Assembly (NCBI RefSeq): GCF_003020125.1
Contig: NZ_PYFW01000006.1
Location: forward strand, 62,001 to 126,000
Direction of reading: 5' to 3'
Length of the DNA: 64,000 bases
Source of the DNA: Bradyrhizobium sp. MOS003
GTDB taxonomy: Bacteria; Pseudomonadota; Alphaproteobacteria; Rhizobiales; Xanthobacteraceae
The notes beneath the pieces were generated by a model that saw only the letters and a list, made by a program, of their open reading frames with translations, did not search any database and had not been told where the DNA came from. The position numbers were made by a program, and so were the translations under genes. Each line of letters starts with the position of its first letter. Position 1 is the first letter of the stretch. Below are positions 44,760-53,500 of this stretch, one piece after another.

Positions 44760-45878
44760 TCAGTTACCCCACACTTCCTTTGCGATCTCGACCGCAAGGC
44801 TCAGCTTCGCCCACTGCTCTTCCTCGGAAAGGACGTTGCCCTCTTCGGTCGAAGCAAAGCCGCATTGCGGCGAGAGCGCAAGCTGCTCCAGCGGGGCGAA
44901 CTTGGCGGCTTCTTCCAGACGGCGCTTGATGTCGTCCTTCTTTTCGAGCTCGCCGAACTTCGAGGTGATGACGCCGACCACGACGACCTTGTTGCCCTTG
45001 GGCAGGAAGCGCAGCGGCTCGAAGCCGCCGGCACGGTCGCTGTCGTATTCGAGGAAATAGCCGTCGTAATTGGTGCCGGCGAGCATGGTCTCGGCGACCG
45101 GCTCGTAGCCACCCGAGGAAATCCAGGTCGAGCGGAAATTGCCGCGGCAGACATGCGTCGTCACCACCATGTCGGCGGGCTTCTCGGCCAGCGCGTAGTT
45201 GATGATGCGGGCATAGATCTGCTGGAGACCGTCCGGATTGTCGCCGCGCTCGCGCGCCTTCTGCAACTCGTCCTGCGAGCAGAGGTAGGCCCACACGGTG
45301 TCGTCGAACTGGAGATAGCGGCAGCCGGCGTCGTAGAAGGCCTTGACCGCTTTCCGATAGGTCTTGCCGAGGTCTTCGTAGAAGGCCTCGAGATCGGGAT
45401 AGACCTCCTTGGAGATCGCCTTGCGGCCGCCGCGGAAGTGCAGCACGGCGGGCGACGGGATCGTCATCTTGGCGGTGACGTGGGCCTGGTCGGCGACCTT
45501 CTTCAGGAAGCGGAAGTGGTCCAGCATCGGGTGATCGGCGGGGAAGTCGAGCTTGTCGATCACCCGCACAGCGTCGTGCCGGGTCTCTACGCCTGCGAAC
45601 TGGATGCCGGCGTCGGGATGAAACAGCTCGCAGCCGGTGAGCTTGGCCAGGAAGTCGAAATGCCACCAGGAGCGGCGGAATTCGCCGTCGGTCGCGAGCT
45701 TCAGGCCGAGCGAGGCCTGCTTGTGCACGACCTTCTCGATCTCCATGTCCTCGATCTTGCGCAGATCGTCGGCCGAGATCTCGCCCTTCTCGAGCCGGCT
45801 ACGGGCTTCCTTGATCTTGGCCGGACGCAAGAGGCTGCCGACTTCGTCGGCGCGGAAGGGGGCTTTGGTTCGCTGCAT
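44760..45878 (-). CDS. MetE-like cobalamin-independent methionine synthase family protein (C-terminal domain only)
   Basis: A 372-residue TIM-barrel protein of the MetE C-terminal/YxjG class, about half the length of MetE because the N-terminal folate-binding barrel is absent. FRADEVGSLLRP is the typical start; zinc ligands appear to be the His and Cys of TTHVCRGNFRSTW and the Cys of SPQCGF. These proteins transfer a methyl group to homocysteine or use other methyl donors; the donor is not known. It is 24 bases downstream of livF on the same strand and so is the last gene of liv operon 1. Confidence 0.9.
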   Translation of the reverse strand: MQRTKAPFRADEVGSLLRPAKIKEARSRLEKGEISADDLRKIEDMEIEKVVHKQASLGLKLATDGEFRRSWWHFDFLAKLTGCELFHPDAGIQFAGVETRHDAVRVIDKLDFPADHPMLDHFRFLKKVADQAHVTAKMTIPSPAVLHFRGGRKAISKEVYPDLEAFYEDLGKTYRKAVKAFYDAGCRYLQFDDTVWAYLCSQDELQKARERGDNPDGLQQIYARIINYALAEKPADMVVTTHVCRGNFRSTWISSGGYEPVAETMLAGTNYDGYFLEYDSDRAGGFEPLRFLPKGNKVVVVGVITSKFGELEKKDDIKRRLEEAAKFAPLEQLALSPQCGFASTEEGNVLSEEEQWAKLSLAVEIAKEVWGN

Positions 45879-45902
45879 GTCTTACTCCCTGGACATTTTA
45901 GT

Positions 45903-46619
45903 TTAGTGAGCTGCGGCCCCGGCGACGCCGAGATGGCGCTCCAGGACCGAGGGGTCGGCTTTCAGCGCGGCGCTCGGAGCGTCGTGGACGATCGTTCCGC
46001 GCTCCAATATCACAACGCGGTCGGCCAGCCGCAGAATCTTTTGGGCATTCTGTTCGACGATGATCGAGCAGATGCCGCCTGCCCGCGTGATGCTGCCGAT
46101 CGCCTTCAAGAGCTCCTCGACGATGATGGGCGCAAGGCCCTCGGTCGGCTCGTCCAGCAGCAGCACTTTCGGATTCAGGGTGAGCGCGCGGCCGATCGCC
46201 AGCATCTGCTGCTCGCCACCGGAAAGCTGGTTACCGAAATTGCTCCGCCGCTCCTTCAGCCGCGGGAACATCTCGTAGACCTTCTCGACCGTCCATGGAC
46301 CGGGCTGCGCGACTGCGGTCATGTTCTCCTCGACCGTCAGCGAGCGGAAGATGTTGCGCTCCTGCGGCACCCAGCCGATGCCGGCGCGTGCCCGCTGGTC
46401 GGGCCGGAGCGAAGTGACATCGGCGCCGGCGAGCACCACGCTGCCGGAGAAGCGGCGAGTCACGCCGACGATCGAATTGATCAGCGTGGTCTTGCCGGTG
46501 CCGTTGCGACCCAGCAGCGCCAGCACCTGCCCCTCGGCGAGGCGCAAGGACATGTTCGGCAGCACGACCGCCTCGCCATAGCCGGCGCGAAGGGCATCGA
46601 TCGCGAGCAGGTCAGACAT
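45903..46619 (-). CDS. livF: Branched-chain amino acid-type ABC transporter ATPase LivF
   Basis: A 238-residue ATPase of the HAAT family: Walker A ALLGRNGTGKTT, signature LSGGEQQMLAIGRAL, Walker B VLLLDEPTEGLAP and the H-loop region IVEQNA. The short LivF form lacks the extra C-terminal stretch of LivG. It overlaps livG by eight bases and is followed by the MetE-like gene. Acts at the cytoplasmic face with LivG, LivH and LivM. Confidence 0.95.
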   Translation of the reverse strand: MSDLLAIDALRAGYGEAVVLPNMSLRLAEGQVLALLGRNGTGKTTLINSIVGVTRRFSGSVVLAGADVTSLRPDQRARAGIGWVPQERNIFRSLTVEENMTAVAQPGPWTVEKVYEMFPRLKERRSNFGNQLSGGEQQMLAIGRALTLNPKVLLLDEPTEGLAPIIVEELLKAIGSITRAGGICSIIVEQNAQKILRLADRVVILERGTIVHDAPSAALKADPSVLERHLGVAGAAAH

Positions 46620-47367
46620 TGACCGCCTCTTCGCCGAGATAGACGGCCTTCACCTGCGGATCGCGCGCGACCTGCTCGGGCGGACCCTCGGTGAGCAGCC
46701 CGCCCGAAACCAGCACGGAGATGCGGTCGGCGAAGGAGAACACGAGGTCCATGTCGTGCTCGATCAAGAGCACGGTGACGTCGCGTGGCAGGCTGCCGAC
46801 GACCGAGAGGATGTCGTGGCGCTCGCTCTCGGGCACGCCGGCGGCGGGCTCGTCGAGCAGCAGCACGCGCGGCTTGGCGGCGATCGCGACCGCGATCTCG
46901 AGCAGGCGCTGCTTGCCGTAGGGCAGCGTCACGGTCTGTTCGTTCATGGCGTCGAGCAGGTGGAAGCGCGCCAACAGGTCGGCGATCTCACCGTTGACGT
47001 CGCTGCGCGTGCCCATCCGGCGCCACCAGTCGCCGCCATGGCCAAGGCGCTCGGAAACGGCGAGGCCGATGGTCTCGAGCGGCGTCAGGTCAGGATAGAG
47101 CTGGTTGATCTGGAAGGTGCGCGACAGGCCACGCAGCACGCGCTTGTGCACGGGAAGATCGGTGATGTCCTGGCCTTCGAGCAGGATGCGGCCGGAGTTC
47201 GGCTTGAGCACGCCGGTGAGTTGGTTGATCACCGTGGTCTTGCCGGCGCCGTTCGGGCCGATCAGCGCGTGGCGGGCGCCCTGCTCGATCTTCAAGGAGA
47301 GATCGCGGGTGACGCGCAGGCCGCCGAACTGCTTTTCGAGGTTCTGAGTTTCGAGCGCGATGGTCAT
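46612..47367 (-). CDS. livG: Branched-chain amino acid-type ABC transporter ATPase LivG
   Basis: A 251-residue ATPase with LEKQFGGLRVTRDLSL, Walker A LIGPNGAGKTTVIN, the LivG marker GLSRTFQINQLYPDLT, LPYGKQRLLEIAVAI at the signature position and Walker B VLLLDEPAAG. The ABC signature reads LPYGKQR rather than LSYGQQR, a modest change. ATG 47367 overlaps the livM stop by four bases (ATGA); the longer frame to 47514 lies inside livM and is not used. Confidence 0.95.
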   Translation of the reverse strand: MTIALETQNLEKQFGGLRVTRDLSLKIEQGARHALIGPNGAGKTTVINQLTGVLKPNSGRILLEGQDITDLPVHKRVLRGLSRTFQINQLYPDLTPLETIGLAVSERLGHGGDWWRRMGTRSDVNGEIADLLARFHLLDAMNEQTVTLPYGKQRLLEIAVAIAAKPRVLLLDEPAAGVPESERHDILSVVGSLPRDVTVLLIEHDMDLVFSFADRISVLVSGGLLTEGPPEQVARDPQVKAVYLGEEAVNV

Positions 47368-48392
47368 GTCTCGCTCTCCGGCACGGCGACGACCGCCTTG
47401 CGACCGGCAATCTGCTTGATGACCAGGTTCGGCACGTACAGCACCCAGCGATGCAGGCGCTGGCGCCCGACCAGCACGATCACGACCAGCACCAGGCCGA
47501 TCCAGAACTGCCAATATTGCGGGGTGATCGTGGAGAACACTTCCTGGAGCATGCGGAAGATTACCGCACCGATCAGCCCGCCATAGAGATAACCGGTGCC
47601 GCCGATGACGAGCACCAGCATCAGATCGGCGGAGCGCTCGAAGGCGAAGACGTCGAGCGAGGCTATCGCGGTTGTTTGGGTAAACAGCGCGCCCGCGACT
47701 CCGGCATAGAATGCCGCGAGCGTGTAGATCGCGATCAGGCGGCGGTTGACGGGGATGCCGATCGCTGCCGCCCGCAGCGGATTGTTCTTGATCGCGCGCA
47801 GCGACAGGCCAAACGGCGAATGCACGACGCGACGGGCGAACAGGAACAGCAGGAACAGGACGGAGAGCGAATAGAAGAAGCCGGCCTTGCCGAACATGTC
47901 GAACGGGATCGCACCGAGAATCGGCTGCATCTCGATGCCCTGCAGGCCGTCGGTGCCGCCGGTGATGTTGGAGAAGCGTTCGGCGAGCGCTTCCAGCAGC
48001 AGCGCAATGCCGAGCGTCACCATCAGCCGCGTCAGGTCGACGCCGCGGATCACCAGGAAGCTGGTGGCAAAGCCGAGCACCATCGCGGCAAGACCGGCGA
48101 CGATCAGCGCCAGCACGGGCTCGTTGACGATACCATGAAGCGCGAGCAGGCCCGCCGCATAGGCGCCGACGCCGAAGAAGGCGGCATGGCCCAGCGAGAC
48201 GATGCCGGCATAGCCGAGGATCAGATCCAGCGACATCGCAAACAGCGCCAGCCGCAGGATGTCGGTCATGATCAGATAGCGCGTGGGAAATGCAAAGCCG
48301 CAGGCCAGCACGATCAGCCAGAAGGCGACTTCGCCGTAGTGCCAGCGCGCCTGGCGCTGGGCGTGATGACCGACGTCTGAGGAAGCGCTCAT
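47364..48392 (-). CDS. livM: Branched-chain amino acid-type ABC transporter permease LivM
   Basis: A 342-residue inner-membrane permease with about nine to ten helices. DLILGYAGIVSLGHAAFFGVGAY (in two parts DLILGYAGIVSLGHAAF and GVGAYAAG) is the LivM signature, and SPFGLSLRAIKNNPLRAAAI is the EAA-like cytoplasmic loop that contacts the ATPase. Start ATG 48392 lies nine bases after the livH stop. The N-terminal ~20 residues are polar and cytoplasmic. Confidence 0.94.
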   Translation of the reverse strand: MSASSDVGHHAQRQARWHYGEVAFWLIVLACGFAFPTRYLIMTDILRLALFAMSLDLILGYAGIVSLGHAAFFGVGAYAAGLLALHGIVNEPVLALIVAGLAAMVLGFATSFLVIRGVDLTRLMVTLGIALLLEALAERFSNITGGTDGLQGIEMQPILGAIPFDMFGKAGFFYSLSVLFLLFLFARRVVHSPFGLSLRAIKNNPLRAAAIGIPVNRRLIAIYTLAAFYAGVAGALFTQTTAIASLDVFAFERSADLMLVLVIGGTGYLYGGLIGAVIFRMLQEVFSTITPQYWQFWIGLVLVVIVLVGRQRLHRWVLYVPNLVIKQIAGRKAVVAVPESET

Positions 48393-48400
48393 CTGCGAAC

Positions 48401-49270
48401 TCAACGCGCGGCCGTGCGGCCGAACAGGCCGTTCGGGCGCCAGATCAGGATCACGATCATCATGGTGTAGATCACGAACGGGCCCATCTTCGGCACGTAA
48501 TATTTGCCGGCGACGTCGCCGATGCCGAGCAGAAGTGAGGCCAGGAACGGGCCCGTGATCGAGGACGAGCCGCCGACGGTGACCACGATCAGGAAGTAGA
48601 TCATGAACTTGAGCGGGAAATACGGATCGAGGCCGAGGATCTCGGCGCTCAGCGCGCCGCCGAGGCCGGCGAGTCCGCATCCGAAGGCAAAGGTGAAGGC
48701 GAACACTTGCGGCACGTTGATGCCGAGGCCGCTGGCGGCGCGCGGGTCGTCGACGGCGGCGCGCAGGCGGCTGCCGAAGCGGGTCTTGGCCAGCACCATC
48801 TGGAGCGCGATGGTGAGCAGGCCGCAGATCACGATGATCATCAGCCGGTAGCGGCCGATACCGACTCCGAACAGATCGAACTGGCCCTGGAGCGCGGCCG
48901 GCAGGTTGATGAAGACCCGTGACGAGCCCTGGATATAGTCGACGGCGGCGACCGACATGAAGGTCAGGCCGATGGTGAACAACACCTGATCGAGATGACT
49001 GCGCGCATAGAGGTGGCGGTAGAGCGTGCGCTCGAGCACGATGCCGATCGCGGCTGACGAGACGAAAGCGAGCGGCAGCGCGGCGAAGAACGGCCAGCCC
49101 ATCCGGTTGACCAGCACCATGCAGACATAGCCGCCGGCCATGGCGAAGGCGCCATGAGCGAGATTGACGAAGTTCATCAATCCGAGCGTGACCGCGAGCC
49201 CGCAAGCGAGCACGAACAGCAACATGCCGTAAGCGACGCCATCGAACAGGTTGGTGAGGATCGAGGTCAT
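48401..49270 (-). CDS. livH: Branched-chain amino acid-type ABC transporter permease LivH
   Basis: A 289-residue permease with about eight helices. GVAYGMLLFVLACGLAVTLG, FVNLAHGAFAMAGGYV and FGSRLRAAVDDPRAASGLGI match LivH, the last being the ATPase-contact loop. It lies immediately downstream of a family 1 repeat that separates it from the binding-protein gene, so readthrough or an internal promoter may set the ratio of binding protein to permease. Confidence 0.94.
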   Translation of the reverse strand: MTSILTNLFDGVAYGMLLFVLACGLAVTLGLMNFVNLAHGAFAMAGGYVCMVLVNRMGWPFFAALPLAFVSSAAIGIVLERTLYRHLYARSHLDQVLFTIGLTFMSVAAVDYIQGSSRVFINLPAALQGQFDLFGVGIGRYRLMIIVICGLLTIALQMVLAKTRFGSRLRAAVDDPRAASGLGINVPQVFAFTFAFGCGLAGLGGALSAEILGLDPYFPLKFMIYFLIVVTVGGSSSITGPFLASLLLGIGDVAGKYYVPKMGPFVIYTMMIVILIWRPNGLFGRTAAR

Positions 49271-49314
49271 CAGGCGTCTTGGATTATCTCAGGTGTAGCA
49301 ATGGGCCGTGCTGC

Positions 49315-49435
49315 GCTCCCTCTCCCGCTTGCGGGCGAGGGCTGGGGAGAGGGTGTCTCCGCAAAGGGACTTTCCCTTTGTGGAAAGAGCCCTCACCCGA
49401 CGCCTCGCCTCGACCTCTCCCGCAGGCGGGAGAGG
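49315..49435. repeat. Intergenic palindromic repeat, family 1 (copy B)
   Basis: Same layout as the element at 6884-7003: leading hairpin CTCTCCCGCTTGCGGG, shared core GGGGAGAGGGTGTCTCCGC, and terminal hairpin CCTCTCCCGC-AG-GCGGGAGAGG (49414-49435). It sits inside liv operon 1 between the livK and livH genes. Confidence 0.85.
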
Positions 49436-49448
49436 TGGAGCAAGCGGG

Positions 49449-50627
49449 TCACTTCTTGGTCTTGCCGAGATCCTTGACGGCCTCGAAAGTCTGGAACTCG
49501 ACGTTGTAGAGTTCGCCATCGACCTTCTCAACCTTGCGGATGTAGATGTTCTGCACGATGTCGCGGGTCTCGGGGTCGATCGAGATCGGGCCGCGCGGGC
49601 TCTCCCACTTCTGCCCCTTCATGGCCTCGACCAGCTTGGTGCCGTCGGTGTCGCCGTTCGTCTTCTTGAGCGCCTCGTAAATCAGGTGGATGCCGTCATA
49701 TCCGCTCACCGCCATGAAGCCCGGACGATTGCCGAACGCCTTCTTGTAGGCTGCGACGAAATCCTTGTTCATCTGCGAGGGGTGCGCCGCGGAGTAGAGA
49801 TGCGCGGTGACCGTGCCGAGCACGGCGTCGCCCATGTTGTTGAGCAGGTCGTCGTCGGTGACGTCGCCCGGTCCGATCACCTTGATGCCGGCCTTGTCGA
49901 GGCCCCGCTCGGCATACTGCTTCATAAAGTTGCCGCCCTGGCCGGCCGGCACGAATACGAAGATGGCGTCGGGCTTGGCGTCCTTCATGCGCTGCAGGAA
50001 CGGCGCGAAGTCGGGATTGGCGAGCGGCGTCTTGACTTCTTCAACCACCTCGCCGCCGCCCGCGGTGAAGTTCTGCTTGAAGAAGTTCAGCGCGTCATTG
50101 CCCGGCGCGTAGTCGGAGGTCAGCGTCGCCACCTTCTTGATGCCGTTCTTCACCGCCCAGTCGCCGATGATGGTCGAGGACTGCGCCAGTGTGAAGCTGG
50201 TGCGTACGATATAGGGCGAGCGCTCGGTGATGATGGAGGTACCGGCCGCCATCACGACTTCCGGAATCTTGGCCTGCGTCGCCAGCGGCGCCGCCGCCAG
50301 CGCCGCCGGCGTCACGCCGAAGCCTGCGATGAAGTTGACCTTGTCGTTGACGATCAGCTCCTGCGCGGCGGTCTTGGTCTTGTCCGGGATCGCGGCGTCG
50401 TCCTTGAGGATGATCTCGATCTTCTTGCCGGCGACGGTGTCGCCCTTCTGTTGCATGTAAAGCTTGATCGCGTTTTCGATCTGCTTGCCGGTCGAGGCCT
50501 GGCCGCCGGTCATCGGCAGAATCAGGCCGACCTTGACGGTGTCCTCCGCCTTGGCGGGCGCAAGGCCTGCAACGCCAGCGATGGCGGCTGCTGCAACGGT
50601 GCGTGAAAAAATTCTGCGTTCAAACAT
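49449..50627 (-). CDS. Periplasmic substrate-binding protein of liv operon 1
   Basis: A 392-residue type I periplasmic binding protein (Leu/Ile/Val-binding family). The signal peptide is RTVAAAAIAGVAGLAPAKA; VKVGLILPMTGGQASTGKQ starts the mature domain, and GYDGIHLIYEAL is in the second lobe. Start ATG 50627 has GGAGGG about eight bases upstream; longer frames to 50816 have no support. Ligand is unknown: the MetE-like enzyme in the operon hints at a methylated or sulfur compound, which is inference. Confidence 0.92.
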   Translation of the reverse strand: MFERRIFSRTVAAAAIAGVAGLAPAKAEDTVKVGLILPMTGGQASTGKQIENAIKLYMQQKGDTVAGKKIEIILKDDAAIPDKTKTAAQELIVNDKVNFIAGFGVTPAALAAAPLATQAKIPEVVMAAGTSIITERSPYIVRTSFTLAQSSTIIGDWAVKNGIKKVATLTSDYAPGNDALNFFKQNFTAGGGEVVEEVKTPLANPDFAPFLQRMKDAKPDAIFVFVPAGQGGNFMKQYAERGLDKAGIKVIGPGDVTDDDLLNNMGDAVLGTVTAHLYSAAHPSQMNKDFVAAYKKAFGNRPGFMAVSGYDGIHLIYEALKKTNGDTDGTKLVEAMKGQKWESPRGPISIDPETRDIVQNIYIRKVEKVDGELYNVEFQTFEAVKDLGKTKK

Positions 50628-50814
50628 CAGATGTCCCTCCCCTTCATTCCTGACCTGCTGTGCGCCAGACCGAGTACCCGGCCCTTGCCGCGCTTTAACC
50701 CACGGACAAGCCATGCCGCGCGGCCACATGGCGTCCTCCGCAACCCCGTTGTCAATCGGACGTTGGGCGACCATTCGGCGCAAGCCGCGCGATCGGATTG
50801 ACGGCAAGGGAGAC

Positions 50815-50834
50815 ATTTGTACGAATGTACAAAT
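50815..50834. promoter_or_regulatory. Operator-like palindrome upstream of liv operon 1
   Basis: ATTTGTAC-GAAT-GTACAAAT, an exact 8+8 inverted repeat 188 bases upstream of the first liv gene. Symmetric sites of this size are typical for dimeric repressors of the GntR/FCD or TetR families. No regulator gene is adjacent. Confidence 0.6.
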
Positions 50835-50837
50835 AAA

Positions 50838-51202
50838 ATGGCCCTGTCAACAAAAAAGGGCTTTTCGATGCCCGAACCAGACCCTCCGCGTCATGCCCCA
50901 TTCAATGAGCGCCCGGCGGCGCCGTGGTTGGATCAATCCGCCTCTGTTTTGCAGAATTCGAACATTCGCCGGGCACGACGAGCTTGAATTCCTCACCCCG
51001 ATCGTGAATACGGATTGTATACCGTATCAGCTCGAAAACGCCGATCAACATCAAAGTACAACATATTATTTTACCTTTTTGTATACAAACAAATTCGCCG
51101 CCGAATAGGCCAATTTTACTTGTTGAGGACTAGAGTGCGCCGCTGGCGTCCATCGGGCGTCCCGCCATCCGCGCCCGGTCCAGTTCGAGCCAGAAAATGC
51201 TC
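50838..51202. other. Gene-poor, A/T-rich stretch with two more palindromes
   Basis: No credible intact gene is seen. A 49-codon plus-strand ORF (50838-50987) begins four bases after the palindrome and lacks a ribosome binding site; it may be a gene remnant. From about 51005 to 51120 the base composition becomes A/T-rich, unlike the rest of the window, with ATACGG...CCGTAT (51008-51027, containing GTATAC) and the perfect 12-mer TTTGTATACAAA (51078-51089). Confidence 0.5.
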
Positions 51203-51490
51203 ATGCGTATCCGTTTGCCTTCGACCGCTGCCGTCGTTGCCTTGCTGGCTTCCAGCCTTGCGGGCTGCGGCACCGTCAACGAAAGACTCTCCGCCGGCAT
51301 GGGCGACTACGTCCCGCAATGGGCGGGCGGGCTGCCGGCCGATGCCCCGCCGCGGGCAGGCACGCCCCAATATGACGCCTACATGAAGGAGCGCGAACGC
51401 AAGCGGCTGATGCCGGCGGCGGATCGCGAGAAGGAAGAGCAGTTGCAGAAGGGCACGACGGGGACGACGTCGGGCAGCGCGGTGCGTTAG
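51203..51490 (+). CDS. Small lipoprotein
   Basis: A 95-residue protein with a lipoprotein signal peptide: hydrophobic stretch AAVVALLASSLAGC ending in the lipobox LAGC, so Cys would be acylated. The mature part is short and hydrophilic, with GTPQYDAYMKERERKRLMP and a Gly/Thr/Ser-rich end. No domain is recognised. ATG 51203 is used; another ATG two codons upstream is possible. It is convergent with purU. Confidence 0.75.
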   Translation: MRIRLPSTAAVVALLASSLAGCGTVNERLSAGMGDYVPQWAGGLPADAPPRAGTPQYDAYMKERERKRLMPAADREKEEQLQKGTTGTTSGSAVR

Positions 51491-51500
51491 GGGCGCCCTC

Positions 51501-52364
51501 TCAATCCACGAACACCACGGTCTTGCGGCCGTTGAGGATGACGCGGTCGTCGAGATGGTAGCGGATCGCCCGGGCGAGCACGCGCCGTTCGATGTCACGG
51601 CCCTTGCGGACGAGATCCTCCGGTGTGTCGCGATGGCTGATGCGCTCGACGTCCTGGTCGATGATCGGGCCCTCGTCGAGGTCGCGCGTGACATAGTGCG
51701 CGGTGGCGCCGATCAGCTTGACGCCGCGCTCGTGAGCCTGGTGATAGGGCTTTGCGCCCTTGAAGCCCGGCAGGAACGAGTGATGGATGTTGATGCAGCG
51801 ACCCGAAAGCTTCGCCGACAGGTCGTCCGACAGGATCTGCATGTAGCGGGCGAGCACGACGAGATCGGTCTTCGTGTTATCCACGAGGTGCATGATCTGG
51901 CCCTCCTGCTCGCGCTTGGTCTCCTTGGTCACGGGCAGATGGTGGAACGGGATGTCCCCGAAATCGAGCCCGCCATAGACCTCGCGCGGATGGTTGGAGA
52001 CGATCGCAGCAAGCGTCATCGGCAATTCGCCGGTGCGCCAGCGATAGAGGATGTCGACCAGGCAGTGGTCCGACTTCGACACCAGCAGCATCACCTTGCG
52101 GTGCGAGGCCCGATCGCGCATCTGCCAGTCCATGCCGAAACGCTCGGCGATCGCGGCAAAGCCGGTCTGCAGGGCGGACAGTTCCACGGCGAGATCGGCT
52201 GCGGTGAACACCACGCGCATGAAGAACTTCTTGGTCTCGATGTCGTCGAACTGCTGGGCATCGAGAATGTTCTGTCCATTATGGGCCAGGAAAGTCGACA
52301 CCGCCGAGACGATGCCGGGGCGATCCGGACAGGACAGGGTCAGAACATATTGATGATCGGGCAT
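51501..52364 (-). CDS. purU: Formyltetrahydrofolate deformylase
   Basis: A 287-residue enzyme releasing formate and tetrahydrofolate from 10-formyl-THF. An N-terminal ACT domain (YVLTLSCPDRPGIVSAVSTF) is followed by the formyltransferase-like domain with VLARYMQILSDDLS, NIHHSFLPGFKGAKPYHQAH and GATAHYVTRDLDEGPIIDQD, including the catalytic Asn-His-Asp set. Length is normal. It has its own promoter region divergent from hemD. Confidence 0.96.
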   Translation of the reverse strand: MPDHQYVLTLSCPDRPGIVSAVSTFLAHNGQNILDAQQFDDIETKKFFMRVVFTAADLAVELSALQTGFAAIAERFGMDWQMRDRASHRKVMLLVSKSDHCLVDILYRWRTGELPMTLAAIVSNHPREVYGGLDFGDIPFHHLPVTKETKREQEGQIMHLVDNTKTDLVVLARYMQILSDDLSAKLSGRCINIHHSFLPGFKGAKPYHQAHERGVKLIGATAHYVTRDLDEGPIIDQDVERISHRDTPEDLVRKGRDIERRVLARAIRYHLDDRVILNGRKTVVFVD

Positions 52365-52538
52365 GTTGATGAACGGGCTTGGCTCTGATGAAGGTTTATG
52401 CAGCAGCTACAGGACGCGCCGCGATTTGCGCCCTGCTCTAGCACCGACGCGCCCCTTGCGCCAATCCCGGGGCTTGCTTCGGCTTAAAGCATGGAGTCAG
52501 GATGAACGCACGATTGCGATTTATCCCGGAGCATTCCC

Positions 52539-53378
52539 ATGGTCGACCGTTTGAACGGCACCCGCATCCTGATCCTGGAAACGCGCGAGGAGGCGCAGTT
52601 TTCCAGGCTGCTGGCCGAACAAGGCGCAGAGGTCGTGCAGTGCCCGATGTTCACCATCCACGATGCGCCGGATCCGGCCCCGGTCGAGGCCTGGATCCGC
52701 CGCGCCATCGACAGGCCGTTCGACGATCTCGTGCTGATGACCGGCGAAGGCCTGCGGCGGATCATGAAGCTCGCGCGCGCACGCGGGCTCGACGCGGCCC
52801 TCGTCGCGGCCCTTGCCGGATCGCGAAAGTTCATCCGCGGCCCGAAACCAGGCAAGGCGCTGCGCGAGGTCGGCCTCGAACCGCATCAGACCACCGAGAA
52901 ACCGACCACCGAGGGCGTGATCGAGATGCTGGGCAAGCTCGACTTGAGGGGGCACCGTATCGGCCTCCAGCTCTATCCGGACAAGGACCATAGCACACTG
53001 ACCGGCGCGCTGGCCGCGCAAGGCGCCGAAGTCGATGCGGTGCTGCCTTATACCTACGATGCCAGCGCAGCGGATGCCAACATTGTCACCGCCATAGACG
53101 AGATGGCCGAGGGGCGGATCGATTCCATCGCGCTGACCAATCTCGGCCAGGTCCGCCGCCTGATCGAGGCAGCGAAGGCGCATGGCAGCGAAGCCAAGCT
53201 GCGCGCAGGCTTCGAACGGACGTTGATCGCGTCGGTGGGCCCGGCGGTCTCGGGCGAGCTTGCCGCGCACGGCTTGCGCACCGACGTCTCCCCGGCCGAT
53301 GACGCCTATTTCATGCGGCCGCTGATCTCGGCGATGGCCACGGCTCTGGCAGAGCGGAAGCCGGCGACGACCAGATAA
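52539..53378 (+). CDS. hemD: Uroporphyrinogen-III synthase family protein
   Basis: A 279-residue two-lobed protein of the HemD family: GTRILILETREEAQFSRLLA at the start, FDDLVLMTGEGLRRIM, a middle GHRIGLQLYPDKDH linking the lobes, and IDSIALTNLGQVRRLIEAA in the second lobe with IASVGPAVSGEL. HemD cyclises hydroxymethylbilane. The gene is away from hemC, and the TGEGLRRI segment differs from the usual TSxNG, so it may be a paralogue used with another oxidoreductase. ATG 52539 is the first in-frame start before the conserved N-terminus. Confidence 0.82.
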   Translation: MVDRLNGTRILILETREEAQFSRLLAEQGAEVVQCPMFTIHDAPDPAPVEAWIRRAIDRPFDDLVLMTGEGLRRIMKLARARGLDAALVAALAGSRKFIRGPKPGKALREVGLEPHQTTEKPTTEGVIEMLGKLDLRGHRIGLQLYPDKDHSTLTGALAAQGAEVDAVLPYTYDASAADANIVTAIDEMAEGRIDSIALTNLGQVRRLIEAAKAHGSEAKLRAGFERTLIASVGPAVSGELAAHGLRTDVSPADDAYFMRPLISAMATALAERKPATTR

Positions 53379-53500
53379 GAGCTGAGCGCGGGAGCGGCAT
53401 GCGGCGGCTCTGATTGACACGTGCGCCCTCAGCCCTACGGTGCCGGAAATGAAAAGAAACCACACGGGCAGGGAATCGTCGTGACACGAGCCATCGCGCC

